DNA of 64,000 nucleotides from Flavobacterium sp. N3904 (GCF_025947305.1 NZ_CP110009.1:2335501-2399500); one strand, 5' to 3'; shown: positions 41,630-51,475, numbered from the stretch's first letter. Notes: generated by a model from the sequence alone, not told the origin. A program made the numbers and translations.

Positions 41630-43069
41630 ATGAAAAAAATATTAGTTGCCAATAGAGGAGAAATTGCCATTAGAGTAATGAAAACGGCTAAAAAAATGGG
41701 CATAAAAACAGTTGCGGTGTATTCGACAATTGATAGAAATGCACCTCATGTAAAATTCGCCGATGAAGCAGTTTGGATAGGAGAATCTCCATCAAATCAA
41801 TCGTATTTGTTAGGAAGTAAAATTATTGAGGTTGCCAAAGCCTTGAATGTAGATGCCATTCATCCCGGTTATGGTTTTTTGAGTGAAAACGCCGATTTTG
41901 CTCAAGAAGCAGAGCGAAATGGAATCATATTTATTGGCCCAAAAGCAAAGGCTATTGAAATTATGGGAAGTAAACTTGCTGCGAAAGATGCAGTAATGAA
42001 ATACAATATCCCGATGGTTCCAGGAGTAGATCACGCGATTATTGATATAGATGAGGCCAAAAGAACGGCAACAACAATTGGTTTTCCTATTTTGATAAAA
42101 GCATCAGCAGGTGGAGGCGGAAAAGGAATGCGTGTGGTCGAAAAAGAAAGTGATTTTGAATCCCAAATGAATCGTGCCATAAGTGAAGCAATTGCTGCTT
42201 TTGGTGACGGATCTGTTTTTATTGAAAAATATGTGGCCTCTTCCAGACATATCGAAATTCAGATTATGGCAGACAGTCACGGAAATGTATTATACTTGTT
42301 TGAAAGAGAATGTAGTATTCAGCGGCGTCATCAAAAAGTAATTGAAGAAGCTCCTTCTTGTGTATTAAGTCCTGAAACCCGAAAAAAAATGGGAGAAGCA
42401 GCGGTTTTGGTTGCTAAATCTTGTGATTATTTAGGGGCTGGAACAGTGGAATTTTTATACGATGAAAATGACAATTTTTATTTCCTGGAGATGAATACCC
42501 GTTTGCAAGTAGAGCACCCTGTTACCGAATTGATTTCGGGTGTTGACTTGGTCGAAATGCAAATTCGTGTAGCTCGAGGAGAAGCATTAGCCATCAAACA
42601 AGAAGATCTCGAAATAAAAGGCCATGCTGTAGAATTGCGTGTGTATGCAGAGGATCCGATGAACGATTTTTTGCCAAGTGTTGGGCATTTGGATGTGTAT
42701 CAGTTACCAGTTGGCGAAGGGATTCGAGTAGATAATGGTTTTGAACAAGGAATGGATATTCCCATTTATTACGACCCGATGTTGGCTAAACTAATAACAT
42801 ACGGAGAAACCCGTGAAGAAGCTATTCAGTTGATGGTAAAAGCCATTGATGGATATAAAATTGAAGGAGTGCAAACCACTTTACCTTTTGGGAAATTTGT
42901 TTTTGAGCATGAAGCGTTCCTGTCTGGTCATTTTGACACCAATTTTGTAAAGAAATTTTACAATGCAGATATGTTGAAAAATGTAATGGAACAAGAAGCA
43001 GAAATCGCTGCTTTGGTGGCTATGAAACAGTATTTTGAAGATCAAAAAGTATTGCGTTTGCCAAATTAA
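41630..43069 (+). CDS. biotin carboxylase subunit of an acyl-CoA carboxylase
   Basis: This 479-residue ATP-grasp enzyme carboxylates biotin with bicarbonate and ATP. Motifs are KKILVANRGEIAIRVMKTAK, IHPGYGFLSENADFA, the glycine-rich ATP loop KASAGGGGKGMRVV, RHIEIQIMAD, ERECSIQRRHQKVIEEAPS and FLEMNTRLQVEHPVTE (metal-binding Glu, catalytic Arg). Length is that of a separate biotin carboxylase. The C-terminal tail after about residue 450 is charged. It lies 3 bp after the carrier gene and 135 bp before the carboxyltransferase gene. Confidence 0.96.
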   Translation: MKKILVANRGEIAIRVMKTAKKMGIKTVAVYSTIDRNAPHVKFADEAVWIGESPSNQSYLLGSKIIEVAKALNVDAIHPGYGFLSENADFAQEAERNGIIFIGPKAKAIEIMGSKLAAKDAVMKYNIPMVPGVDHAIIDIDEAKRTATTIGFPILIKASAGGGGKGMRVVEKESDFESQMNRAISEAIAAFGDGSVFIEKYVASSRHIEIQIMADSHGNVLYLFERECSIQRRHQKVIEEAPSCVLSPETRKKMGEAAVLVAKSCDYLGAGTVEFLYDENDNFYFLEMNTRLQVEHPVTELISGVDLVEMQIRVARGEALAIKQEDLEIKGHAVELRVYAEDPMNDFLPSVGHLDVYQLPVGEGIRVDNGFEQGMDIPIYYDPMLAKLITYGETREEAIQLMVKAIDGYKIEGVQTTLPFGKFVFEHEAFLSGHFDTNFVKKFYNADMLKNVMEQEAEIAALVAMKQYFEDQKVLRLPN

Positions 43070-43204
43070 AAATAGTTGAATCATTAAGGAACTAAGATTG
43101 ATTATAAAAAAACGAAACTTAATTTTCCTTAATCTCTTAATGGTTTTAAAAATGTTTTCAGTTGTTTCATTGGTTACTAAAAATTAGTTGTTAAAAAAGA
43201 AAGT

Positions 43205-44746
43205 ATGCAAGAAAAAATAGAAATCTTAAACGAAAAAATAGCACAAGCCTATCTAGGTGGAGGAAAACAACGTATTGCTAAGCAACACGAAAAGAAAAAA
43301 TTAACCGCAAGAGAACGTATTGATTATTTGATGGATGAAGGTTCTTTTGAAGAAATCGGAATGTTGGTAACACACCGTACTACCGATTTTGGAATGGAAA
43401 AAGAACTCTATTATGGAGATGGAGTAGTTACGGGTTATGGATCCATCAACGGCAGATTGGTTTATATTTTTGCTCAAGACTTTACTGTTTTTGGAGGTGC
43501 TTTGTCCGAAACCCACGCCGAGAAAATATGCAAAATCATGGATATGGCGGTCAAAATGGGAGCACCCATGATTGGTCTTAATGACTCAGGGGGTGCTCGT
43601 ATTCAAGAAGGTGTTCGTTCCCTTGGCGGATATGCTGATATTTTTTACAGAAATGTTCAGGCTAGTGGAGTAATTCCACAAATCTCTGCAATTATGGGTC
43701 CATGCGCTGGAGGAGCGGTATATTCTCCGGCGATGACCGATTTTACTATGATGGTCGAAGGCACCAGCTATATGTTCGTTACAGGTCCAAATGTGGTGAA
43801 AACAGTGACTAATGAAACGGTAACTTCCGAAGAATTGGGTGGAGCTTTGGCGCATTCGACCAAATCGGGGGTGGCACATATCACTTCGGGAAATGATATA
43901 GAATGTCTGGAAGATTTAAAAAGTTTGTTGAGCTATTTGCCACAAAGCAATAAGGAAACACCTAAAAGTTTACCGTATGAATTGGGAGATGAAATCCGAA
44001 TGCAATTAGCGACTGTAATTCCGGACAGTACCAATAAACCCTATGACATGCATGAAGTGATAAAAGGTATAATTGATGAAGATTCTTTTTATGAAATTCA
44101 TAAAAATTATGCCGAAAATATCATCGTGGGATTTGCCCGTTTAGCAGGAAGAAGTATTGGAATTATTGCCAATCAGCCCAACTTTTTGGCAGGAGTATTG
44201 GGTGTAAAAAGCTCCAAAAAAGCGGCTCGTTTTACTCGTTTTTGTGATTGTTTTAATATTCCATTATTAGTATTGGTAGATGTACCCGGTTTTTTACCCG
44301 GAACAGATCAAGAGTGGGAGGGAATTATTGTACATGGTGCCAAATTACTATACGCATTGAGCGAAGCGACAGTCCCTAGAGTGACCGTGATTACGCGTAA
44401 AGCTTATGGTGGTGCTTATGATGTAATGAACTCCAAACACATTGGTGCCGATATGAATTTTGCTTGGCCAACTGCCGAAATAGCCGTTATGGGGGCTAAA
44501 GGCGCTTCGGAAATTATTTTTAAAAATGAAATCAATCAAGCTGACGACCCTGAAGCTAAACTTCTAGAAAAAGAAACTGAATACTCCGACTTGTTCGCAA
44601 ATCCTTACACAGCTGCTCAACGTGGTTTTGTTGATGAGGTTATCTTGCCACAAGACACAAGACGTAAATTGATAAAAGCTTTTAGTATGCTCGAAAATAA
44701 AGTAAGCGTAACTCCAAATAGAAAACACGGGAATATTCCTTTGTAG
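43205..44746 (+). CDS. acyl-CoA carboxylase carboxyltransferase (probably propionyl-CoA)
   Basis: This 513-residue carboxyltransferase moves CO2 from carboxybiotin to acyl-CoA. It is one chain containing both crotonase halves: [20 protein letters not shown] with [16 protein letters not shown] in the N-half, and [36 protein letters not shown] and [11 protein letters not shown] in the C-half. This single-chain form is typical of propionyl-CoA carboxylase beta subunits; acetyl-CoA use cannot be excluded. Methylmalonyl-CoA made here would need adenosylcobalamin downstream, consistent with the adenosyltransferase at 6289. A terminator follows. Confidence 0.94.
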   Translation: MQEKIEILNEKIAQAYLGGGKQRIAKQHEKKKLTARERIDYLMDEGSFEEIGMLVTHRTTDFGMEKELYYGDGVVTGYGSINGRLVYIFAQDFTVFGGALSETHAEKICKIMDMAVKMGAPMIGLNDSGGARIQEGVRSLGGYADIFYRNVQASGVIPQISAIMGPCAGGAVYSPAMTDFTMMVEGTSYMFVTGPNVVKTVTNETVTSEELGGALAHSTKSGVAHITSGNDIECLEDLKSLLSYLPQSNKETPKSLPYELGDEIRMQLATVIPDSTNKPYDMHEVIKGIIDEDSFYEIHKNYAENIIVGFARLAGRSIGIIANQPNFLAGVLGVKSSKKAARFTRFCDCFNIPLLVLVDVPGFLPGTDQEWEGIIVHGAKLLYALSEATVPRVTVITRKAYGGAYDVMNSKHIGADMNFAWPTAEIAVMGAKGASEIIFKNEINQADDPEAKLLEKETEYSDLFANPYTAAQRGFVDEVILPQDTRRKLIKAFSMLENKVSVTPNRKHGNIPL

Positions 44747-44764
44747 CTTTATTATAAGAAATGC

Positions 44765-44794
44765 AAAACCACCTGATGAGGGTGGTTTTTTGTT
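44765..44794 (+). terminator. terminator of the carboxylase operon
   Basis: Arms AAAACCACC (44765-44773) and GGTGGTTTT (44781-44789) pair perfectly around a 7-nt loop, followed by more T. Confidence 0.92.
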
Positions 44795-44879
44795 TTCAAT
44801 AAACTCACAAATTACCTCAGTTGAAAATTTTTGATTATAGTTTGAGAAAATAGTATCTAAACCTAAACTGCAATCAATT

Positions 44880-44887
44880 TATATTTG
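44880..44887 (+). promoter_or_regulatory. -7 promoter box of the esterase genes
   Basis: TATATTTG (exact TAnnTTTG) lies 32 bp before the ATG at 44920 and would start the transcript of the two esterase genes. Confidence 0.55.
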
Positions 44888-44919
44888 TTGTCTATTGCTA
44901 AAATAAGCCCCAAAATATT

Positions 44920-46023
44920 ATGAATTGCCCAAAAAAATACCTTTTAATTTTATTGATTTTCATTTCGTGCGTTTCTATTGCCCAAAAAAAGGTTGAAACA
45001 CAATCGCTTTTTGAATATCAAGGAAGAGTAGAAAAAATGCAAGACAATAAAGTAATGCTCATAGGTTCTGCTTCGTCTGTTTCATTTGATTTTAAAGGAA
45101 ATTCCTGTACCATTTCCTTGCAAAGCATCGATTCTTGGGAACATCAAAACTATGTTTCCCTTGAACTCGATGGTAAATATATCGGGAGGGTTCGAATTGA
45201 AAAAGGAGCTGTACAATCTTTTCCGATTATGGTTCCAAAAAGCAAAAAAACACATCATCTTTCTATTTATAAAGCGACAGAAGCGGCTAACGGCGGTGTT
45301 TTATTTGTAGGAACTACAGCGAAATTGATTGCAAATTCTGCTCCCCAAAAAAAGAAAAAAATAGAACTTATAGGTGATTCAATTACTTGTGGTTATGGTA
45401 ACGACGCATCGTCAATTCCTTGCGGTAGCGGCGAATGGTTTGACCAGCACAATGCCTATTGGGCTTATGGGCCAGTGCTTGCAAGAGATTTAGATGCTGA
45501 TTTTGTATTGAGTTCCGTTTCGGGATACGGGATGTATCGCAACTGGAACGATGAGCATCTAGACGAGCCTATTATTCCCGATGTGTATGAAAATTTATAC
45601 CTGAATAAAGACAGCTCAAAACCATACAATTTTGCTTTTCAGCCCGATTTGGTGAGTATTTGTTTGGGTACCAATGACCTTTCGGATGGGGATGGCAAAA
45701 AAGCGAGATTGCCGTTTAATGAAGAAAAATATGTTTCGAATTATATTGATTTTATCAAAACGGTTTACAAACACGCACCCAATGCCCGAATTGTGTTGTT
45801 GAATAGTCCGATGGTTTCGGGAGAGCGGAATATAACTTTGGTGAAATGCTTAAAAAAAGTGATTCTGGCTTTCGAAAACGATAAAAAACATAAACCCATT
45901 GCCTTGTTCGAATTCCAACCAATGAGCCCAAAAGGGTGTGGCTATCATCCCGATATTGCTGATGATAAAGTGATGGCCGATCAATTAATTCCTTTCTTTA
46001 AAAAATTATTAAATGAAAAATAA
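44920..46023 (+). CDS. carbohydrate esterase family 2-like SGNH deacetylase
   Basis: This 367-residue exported esterase (signal MNCPKKYLLILLIFISCVSI) probably removes acetyl groups from mannan or xylan. An N-terminal jelly-roll domain (about residues 25-145, FDFKGNSCTISLQS, LELDGKYIGRVRIE) is followed by an SGNH hydrolase domain with GDSITCGYGN (Ser154), CLGTNDLSDGDG (Asn in block III) and the late GCGYHPDIADD (His). This two-domain order is that of CE2. It overlaps the next esterase gene by 11 bp and opens the mannan-use locus. Confidence 0.88.
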   Translation: MNCPKKYLLILLIFISCVSIAQKKVETQSLFEYQGRVEKMQDNKVMLIGSASSVSFDFKGNSCTISLQSIDSWEHQNYVSLELDGKYIGRVRIEKGAVQSFPIMVPKSKKTHHLSIYKATEAANGGVLFVGTTAKLIANSAPQKKKKIELIGDSITCGYGNDASSIPCGSGEWFDQHNAYWAYGPVLARDLDADFVLSSVSGYGMYRNWNDEHLDEPIIPDVYENLYLNKDSSKPYNFAFQPDLVSICLGTNDLSDGDGKKARLPFNEEKYVSNYIDFIKTVYKHAPNARIVLLNSPMVSGERNITLVKCLKKVILAFENDKKHKPIALFEFQPMSPKGCGYHPDIADDKVMADQLIPFFKKLLNEK

Positions 46024-47392
46024 TGCAATTGCTTTTATTCTTTTCCTAATACTTTCCAATAGCGCTTTCGCAAATGTTACACTTCCGAATATCTTTTCGG
46101 ATAATATGGTTTTGCAACGCAATAGTGAAGTTACCATTTGGGGATGGGCAAATCCGCAGGAAGAAGTGGTAATTACGCCAAGCTGGAATAATGAAACGTA
46201 TAAAATCAAAGCCAGTAATCAGGCTATGTGGGAGATTAATATTCCAACTCCAAAAGAAGGTGGACCTTATTCTATAACTATAAAAGGATACAACGAAATC
46301 GTGTTGAAAAACATTTTGATTGGTGAGGTTTGGATTTGCTCCGGACAATCCAATATGGAAATGAACGCCAGTTGGGGAATTGAGAATGGCGATGAAGAAG
46401 TGAAAAATGCAACAAACCCAAACATTCGATTTTTTTTGGTACCCAAATTAACGGCTACGACTCCTCAAAATAATCTGTCGGGAACTTGGACAGCATGTAC
46501 ACCCGAAACGATGAAATATTTCAGTGCGGTGGGTTATTTTTTTGGAAAACGTTTGCAAGAAGAATTAAAAAATGTACCCATCGGTTTGATTTCGTCCAAT
46601 TGGGGTGGAACGCCAGCGGAGATTTGGATTCCAGAAGAAGTGATTCAAAACGATCCCGTTTTATCGGAAGCAGCCAAAACCCGAAAAGAGGAAAGCTATG
46701 GCCCGAACCAGCCAGCTCGTGCTTTTAACGCAATGATTTATCCTTTGACTAAATTCAAAATTGCAGGCGTATTGTGGTATCAGGGAGAAAGTAATGTGGG
46801 GTCAGCGGTTTATGACAAAACGCTTTCAGCTCTAATCACTTCTTGGAGAAAATTGTGGGGGTATGATTTTCCGTTTTATTTTGTTCAGATTGCACCTTAT
46901 AAATATGGAGAAGATCATTTTGGAGGTTCAATCATTCGCGATGCACAAAGAAAAGTGTTGAGTGAAGTTCCAAATACAGGGATGGTACTGACCAGCGACA
47001 TTTCTACCCCTGAGGAGATTCATCCAAAAGACAAAAAAACAGTTGGAACTCGTTTGGCTAATTTGGCTTTGGCTAATACTTACAAAACCAATTCGTCAAT
47101 GGTAAATGGCCCGCTTTATAATGGAGTTAAAGTTGAAAAAAGTAAAATAACAGTCATTTTTGATTATTCAGAAGGTCTGTATTTTAAGGATAAGAAGGCC
47201 GATTTGTTTGAAATTGCAGGAGCTGATAATGTATTCTATAAAGCGACTGCTGTTATCAAAAACAATGCAGTAGTAGTGCAATCGGATAAAGTAAAAATAC
47301 CTGTGAAAGTGCGTTACGCTTGGAAGAATATGGATCAGTCGACTCTTTTCAATAAAGCTAATTTACCGACTTCGAGTTTTATTTCGGAATGA
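46013..47392 (+). CDS. sialate-O-acetylesterase-like carbohydrate esterase
   Basis: This 459-residue exported esterase (signal MKNNAIAFILFLILSNSAFA) belongs to the 9-O-acetylesterase group. Motifs are GQSNMEMNASWG (Ser113), ISSNWGGTPAEIWIPEE, LWYQGESNVGS and EIHPKDKKTVGTRLANLAL (His). Despite the family name, the surrounding mannanase genes suggest it deacetylates plant mannan, as CE-type members in other hemicellulose loci do. It overlaps the CE2-like gene by 11 bp, so the two are coupled. A hairpin element lies between it and bglX. Confidence 0.87.
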   Translation: MKNNAIAFILFLILSNSAFANVTLPNIFSDNMVLQRNSEVTIWGWANPQEEVVITPSWNNETYKIKASNQAMWEINIPTPKEGGPYSITIKGYNEIVLKNILIGEVWICSGQSNMEMNASWGIENGDEEVKNATNPNIRFFLVPKLTATTPQNNLSGTWTACTPETMKYFSAVGYFFGKRLQEELKNVPIGLISSNWGGTPAEIWIPEEVIQNDPVLSEAAKTRKEESYGPNQPARAFNAMIYPLTKFKIAGVLWYQGESNVGSAVYDKTLSALITSWRKLWGYDFPFYFVQIAPYKYGEDHFGGSIIRDAQRKVLSEVPNTGMVLTSDISTPEEIHPKDKKTVGTRLANLALANTYKTNSSMVNGPLYNGVKVEKSKITVIFDYSEGLYFKDKKADLFEIAGADNVFYKATAVIKNNAVVVQSDKVKIPVKVRYAWKNMDQSTLFNKANLPTSSFISE

Positions 47393-47452
47393 TACTATTG
47401 CGATGATTTGAATTTTCTTCGAAAAACAAAATGTTATCGTTTACTCTGAATT

Positions 47453-47556
47453 GCGTGAGGGATAGCAGGCGGTATCCTCGTAGTGTAACGGAGAGATAAA
47501 GCCGTATAGCCCGACTCTTGTCCTGATTTTTCTTTAGGACAAGAGGCACGCCCAAA
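47453..47556 (+). repeat. dispersed hairpin element, family 2, copy 2
   Basis: It begins GCGTGAGGGATAGCAGGCGG, then GTAACGGAG and GTATAGCCCGACTC. A 10-bp perfect stem (CTCTTGTCCT 47515-47524 with AGGACAAGAG 47536-47545) is followed by GCACGCCCAAA. It ends 15 bp before the bglX ATG. Its GATAGCAG word also occurs in the family 1 element at 29433. Confidence 0.8.
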
Positions 47557-47571
47557 AAGAAATTACAAATT

Positions 47572-49866
47572 ATGAAAAAGAATATATTAATTATTGCAGG
47601 GATTTTTGCCCTGATTAGCACAGGAAATATGATTGCACAAAAATTACCACATTCGGACAAAACAAAACCGATTGAAGAACGTGTTGATTTGTTGATGAAA
47701 CAAATGACATTGGAAGAGAAAGTCGGACAAATGAACCAATATAACGGTTTTTGGGAAGTAACCGGCCCAGCACCAAAAGGCGGAAATGCCGAGTTGAAAT
47801 ACAAACATTTGCGTGATGGTTGGGTAGGTTCGATGTTATCGGTTCGTGGAGTGAAAGAGGTAAAAGCGGTTCAGAAAATTGCCGTTGAGGAAACTCGATT
47901 GGGAATTCCGTTAATCATTGGTTTTGACGTAATCCATGGATACAAAACGTTGAGTCCGATTCCATTGGCAGAAGCGGCGAGCTGGGATATGGAAGCGATT
48001 AAGAAATCGGCTCAGGTGGCGGCAGATGAAGCATCTGCATCTGGAATCAACTGGACTTTTGGACCCAATGTGGATATTTCGAATGATGCCCGCTGGGGGC
48101 GTGTGATGGAAGGTGCAGGGGAAGATCCGTATTTGGGAAGTAAAATTGCCACTGCTAGAATCACCGGTTTTCAAGGGGACACCAAAGCAGATTTGCTTAA
48201 GGTGAATACGATAGCAGCTTGTGCCAAACATTTTGCGGCTTATGGTTTTGCCGAATCGGGAAGGGACTATAATACAGTAGACATTAGTAATTCTAAATTG
48301 TACAATACGGTTTTGCCACCCTTTAAAGCGGCGACAGATGCTGGTGTTCGTACGATGATGAATTCGTTCAATATTTTGAATGGAGTTCCTGCAACCGGAA
48401 ACAGTTTTTTGCAAAGAGATATTCTAAAGGGCAAATGGAAATTTGATGGATTTGTCGTTTCGGACTGGGCTTCGGTTCGGGAAATGATTGCTCACGGTTT
48501 TGCCAAAGATGGTGCGGACGCGACCGCCAAAGCGGTGATTGCAGGTTCGGATATGGATATGGAGTCGCATTTGTATGTAGAAGAGTTGGTGAAATTGGTT
48601 AAGGATGGAAAAGTAAAGGAAGCCTTGGTTGACGATGCCGTTCGCAGAATTTTACGTGTGAAATTTGAATTGGGATTGTTTGATGATCCATACAAATATT
48701 GTGATGAGAAAAGAGAAAAAGCAACGATAGGAAACAAAGCCAATAATGATGCAGTTTTGGATATGGCCAAGAAATCGATTGTGTTGTTGAAAAACGAAAA
48801 GGGATTGCTTCCGCTAAAAAAATCCGGACAGAAAATTGCATTGATTGGGGCATTGGCAGATGACAAAAACAGTCCATTGGGAAGTTGGAGAATTGCTTCG
48901 GATGACGATACTGCAGTTTCGGTTTTGGAAGGGATGCAACAATACAAAGACAATCAATTGACGTTTGAAAAAGGAGCCGATTTGATTACGGAAAAAGCCA
49001 CTTTTACATCAGAATTGATTTTTAATACTACAGGTAAAAGTGGATTTGAAGCGGCCAAAAAAGTAGCGGCAAACGCTGATGTTGTGGTAATGGTTTTGGG
49101 AGAGCACGGTTTTCAGTCGGGAGAAGGACGCAGTAGAACCAATCTTGATTTGCCAGGAGTCCAACAGGAATTGTTGGAAGAAATATACAAAGTGAATCCA
49201 AATATTGTTTTGGTTTTAAATAACGGAAGACCATTAGCCTTGCCTTGGGCAGCAGAACATATTCCAACTATTGTTGAGGCTTGGCATCTGGGAACACAAA
49301 CAGGTAATGCCGTCGCTCAGGTGTTGTACGGAGATTACAACCCAAGCGGAAAATTGCCAATGTCTTTCCCTAGAAATGTAGGTCAAGTTCCGATTTACTA
49401 TAACAATTACAATACAGGAAGACCTGAAAATAGTGATAAAAATGTATTTTGGTCGCATTATACCGATGTAGAGAAAACGCCTTTGTATCCTTTCGGATTT
49501 GGGTTGAGTTATACTACTTTCGATTATAAAAATTTGAAAATCAATAAAACCGCTTTCGCAAAAGGGGAGCCGGTTGTGGTTTCGGTGGATATTACCAATA
49601 CAGGTAATTATGACGGTAAAGAGGTCGCGCAATTGTATATCCAAGATGTTGCTGCGAGTTTGGCAAGACCCGTAAAAGAATTAAAAGGTTTTGAATTGGT
49701 AACTCTGAAAAAGGGTGAAACCAAAACCGTAACGTTTACTTTGACTGACAAGGAATTAGGTTTCTTTGATAATGAAGGCAATTATTTGGTAGAATTAGGA
49801 GCTTTCAAAATTAGGATTGGAGGAAGCTCAGACACAGGTTTGGAAAGCGGTTTTGAATTGGAATAA
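47572..49866 (+). CDS. bglX: GH3 beta-glucosidase (BglX-like)
   Basis: This 764-residue exported glycosidase (signal MKKNILIIAGIFALISTGNM) cleaves beta-linked glucose or similar sugars from oligosaccharide ends. It has a TIM-barrel domain with KHFAAYG and the nucleophile motif GFVVSDWAS (Asp298), an alpha/beta sandwich with KKSIVLLKNEKGLLPLK and GEHGFQSGEGRS, and a C-terminal fibronectin-type domain starting KNLKINK. Length and domain order are those of E. coli BglX. In this locus it could remove glucose from glucomannan or mannosyl-glucose oligomers. Its leader carries a family 2 hairpin element. Confidence 0.94.
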   Translation: MKKNILIIAGIFALISTGNMIAQKLPHSDKTKPIEERVDLLMKQMTLEEKVGQMNQYNGFWEVTGPAPKGGNAELKYKHLRDGWVGSMLSVRGVKEVKAVQKIAVEETRLGIPLIIGFDVIHGYKTLSPIPLAEAASWDMEAIKKSAQVAADEASASGINWTFGPNVDISNDARWGRVMEGAGEDPYLGSKIATARITGFQGDTKADLLKVNTIAACAKHFAAYGFAESGRDYNTVDISNSKLYNTVLPPFKAATDAGVRTMMNSFNILNGVPATGNSFLQRDILKGKWKFDGFVVSDWASVREMIAHGFAKDGADATAKAVIAGSDMDMESHLYVEELVKLVKDGKVKEALVDDAVRRILRVKFELGLFDDPYKYCDEKREKATIGNKANNDAVLDMAKKSIVLLKNEKGLLPLKKSGQKIALIGALADDKNSPLGSWRIASDDDTAVSVLEGMQQYKDNQLTFEKGADLITEKATFTSELIFNTTGKSGFEAAKKVAANADVVVMVLGEHGFQSGEGRSRTNLDLPGVQQELLEEIYKVNPNIVLVLNNGRPLALPWAAEHIPTIVEAWHLGTQTGNAVAQVLYGDYNPSGKLPMSFPRNVGQVPIYYNNYNTGRPENSDKNVFWSHYTDVEKTPLYPFGFGLSYTTFDYKNLKINKTAFAKGEPVVVSVDITNTGNYDGKEVAQLYIQDVAASLARPVKELKGFELVTLKKGETKTVTFTLTDKELGFFDNEGNYLVELGAFKIRIGGSSDTGLESGFELE

Positions 49867-50202
49867 TTAATAAATTTCCAAAATCATTAATTCATTATTC
49901 AAAATAAAAGATTCAATAGTTGCCTTTTTGTCTATTAATGTTTGGGCAAGCTGTTTAGTACTTTGATTGAAAGTTTTTAAAACTATTACTTTTGGAGGAA
50001 CACCGTTCAAAAGTAATAGTTTTTCAAAATCTTCATCGTGTGTGAGTATGGTGAAATTGTTCTTTTTGGCAAATTTCCAAATCTCACTATCCTTTACAGG
50101 TTGTGCAATATCTATGTCTTTGGAATGTAAACAATTTGGGAATGCATTTTCAATGATTTTTATAATTCTCCAAGAAATATTGGCATCAAGAAGTAGTTTC
50201 AT
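49867..50202 (-). CDS. DUF5615 PIN-like toxin
   Basis: This 111-residue protein has the short PIN-like nuclease layout: MKLLLDANISWRI (first Asp), DIAQPVKDSEIWKFAKKN (second acidic group) and TILTHDEDFEKLL (third acidic cluster). These acidic residues would hold metal for RNA cleavage. It is paired with the DUF433 gene, which ends in the base where this one starts, so translation is coupled. It is a candidate type II toxin, predicted from family and arrangement. It lies inside the mannan locus, antisense to its neighbours on both sides. Confidence 0.85.
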   Translation of the reverse strand: MKLLLDANISWRIIKIIENAFPNCLHSKDIDIAQPVKDSEIWKFAKKNNFTILTHDEDFEKLLLLNGVPPKVIVLKTFNQSTKQLAQTLIDKKATIESFILNNELMILEIY

Positions 50203-50432
50203 TAAGCTGCAATTATTTTGGTAATATTTTCCCTGTTAGCCGCAAAAGCTAAGGCTGCAAGAATATCTTGTTTTTTTAGTTCTGGAAAGTCCAAAAGAAT
50301 TTCTTCTATAGACATACCCTGAGAAAGCCAGGATAAAATGTCAGATACACAAATTCTAGTCCCAGTTATTGTGGGTTTGCCAAATCGAATATTGGAGTCT
50401 ATTGAAATTGAATTTTGCCAATTATTATTCAT
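50202..50432 (-). CDS. DUF433 antitoxin
   Basis: This 76-residue protein shows the DUF433 helix-turn-helix pattern: GKPTITGTRICVSDILSWLS, then GMSIEEILLDFPELKKQDIL and AALAFAANR. DUF433 proteins are usual partners of DUF5615 PIN-like toxins and probably bind their own promoter. The stop overlaps the toxin start by one base. A TAAATTTG box lies 18 bp upstream of the ATG at 50432. Confidence 0.87.
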   Translation of the reverse strand: MNNNWQNSISIDSNIRFGKPTITGTRICVSDILSWLSQGMSIEEILLDFPELKKQDILAALAFAANRENITKIIAA

Positions 50433-50449
50433 ATTTTTATCGTTTGATA

Positions 50450-50457
50450 CAAATTTA
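50450..50457 (-). promoter_or_regulatory. -7 promoter box of the DUF433-PIN pair
   Basis: On the minus strand the sequence is TAAATTTG, an exact TAnnTTTG, 18 bp upstream of the DUF433 ATG. Confidence 0.5.
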
Positions 50458-50518
50458 CAAAAAAAGTACGTAGGTATTTTTAAAATAAATTATGAGTTAA
50501 AATAAAAAAAAATAAAAA

Positions 50519-51475
50519 ATGAAATACAATAGATGTGGAAAAAGCGGTTTGTTATTACCGCAAATTTCTTTGGGATTATGGCACAACTTCGGTTCGGTAG
50601 ATAGTTTTGAAAATGCGGAAAGCATTGCCAAAGCTGCTTTTGACAAAGGAATCACGCATTTTGATTTGGCCAACAATTACGGACCGGTTCCGGGTTCGGC
50701 AGAGACTAATTTTGGTACTATTCTTAAAAACAACTTTAAAGGAAACCTTAGGGACGAAATCGTAATTTCGACAAAAGCAGGGTATACAATGTGGAACGGA
50801 CCATATGGTGATTGGGGTTCCCGCAAGTATTTGATATCAAGTTTAGATCAAAGTTTGAAACGCATGAATATAGAATACGTGGATATATTTTATTCCCATC
50901 GTTTTGATCCCGAAACGCCTTTGGAAGAAACAATGATGGCATTGGATTATGCCGTTCGCAGCGGAAAAGCCTTATATGCCGGAATTTCCAATTACAATCC
51001 AGAGCAAACGAGAGAAGCTACTGAAATTCTGAAACGATTGGGAACACCTTGTTTGATTCACCAAGTAAAATATTCAATGTTTGTAAGAACTCCCGAGGAA
51101 GGATTGCTTGATGTTCTTGAAGAAAAAGGGGTGGGTTGTATTGCTTTTTCACCTTTGGCACAAGGACTTTTGACTGATAAATACCTAAAAGGAATTCCCG
51201 AAAATTCTCGTGCTCACAATCCAAACGGACATTTAAAAGAAGAAGAGGTTTCGGAGGAAAGAATTCAGAAAATCATTCAATTGAATGACATTGCTAAAGA
51301 AAGAAATCAGTCTTTGGCACAAATGGCTTTGGCATGGTTGCTCAAAGACAATAGAGTTACTTCGGTGTTGATTGGTGCAAGTTCTGTAGGACAATTAAAT
51401 AATAATATTGATAGTTTACAAAATCTGGAATTCTCCAAAGAAGAATTAGTTGCAATGGAAAAAATTTTAGGATAA
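50519..51475 (+). CDS. aldo/keto reductase, YghZ-like
   Basis: This 318-residue NADPH-dependent TIM-barrel reductase is of the L-glyceraldehyde-3-phosphate reductase (YghZ) type. It starts MKYNRCGKSGLLLPQISLGL WHNF, with ITHFDLANNYGPVPGSAE (catalytic Asp and Tyr), VISTKAGYTMW (Lys) and DIFYSHRFDPETPLEETMMA (His). Cofactor residues appear in SFSPLAQGLLT-like CIAFSPLAQGLLTDKYL and SVLIGASSVGQL. No signal peptide is present, so it is cytosolic. Its place in a mannan locus suggests sugar or aldehyde reduction, but the real substrate is unknown. The upstream toxin-antitoxin pair is divergent, so it has its own promoter. Confidence 0.92.
   Translation: MKYNRCGKSGLLLPQISLGLWHNFGSVDSFENAESIAKAAFDKGITHFDLANNYGPVPGSAETNFGTILKNNFKGNLRDEIVISTKAGYTMWNGPYGDWGSRKYLISSLDQSLKRMNIEYVDIFYSHRFDPETPLEETMMALDYAVRSGKALYAGISNYNPEQTREATEILKRLGTPCLIHQVKYSMFVRTPEEGLLDVLEEKGVGCIAFSPLAQGLLTDKYLKGIPENSRAHNPNGHLKEEEVSEERIQKIIQLNDIAKERNQSLAQMALAWLLKDNRVTSVLIGASSVGQLNNNIDSLQNLEFSKEELVAMEKILG

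Noticed and set aside
46013..47392. Sialic-acid metabolism suggested by the sialate-O-acetylesterase family name
   Set aside because: No sialidase, sialic-acid lyase or transporter is present; the mannanase context suggests plant glycan deacetylation.
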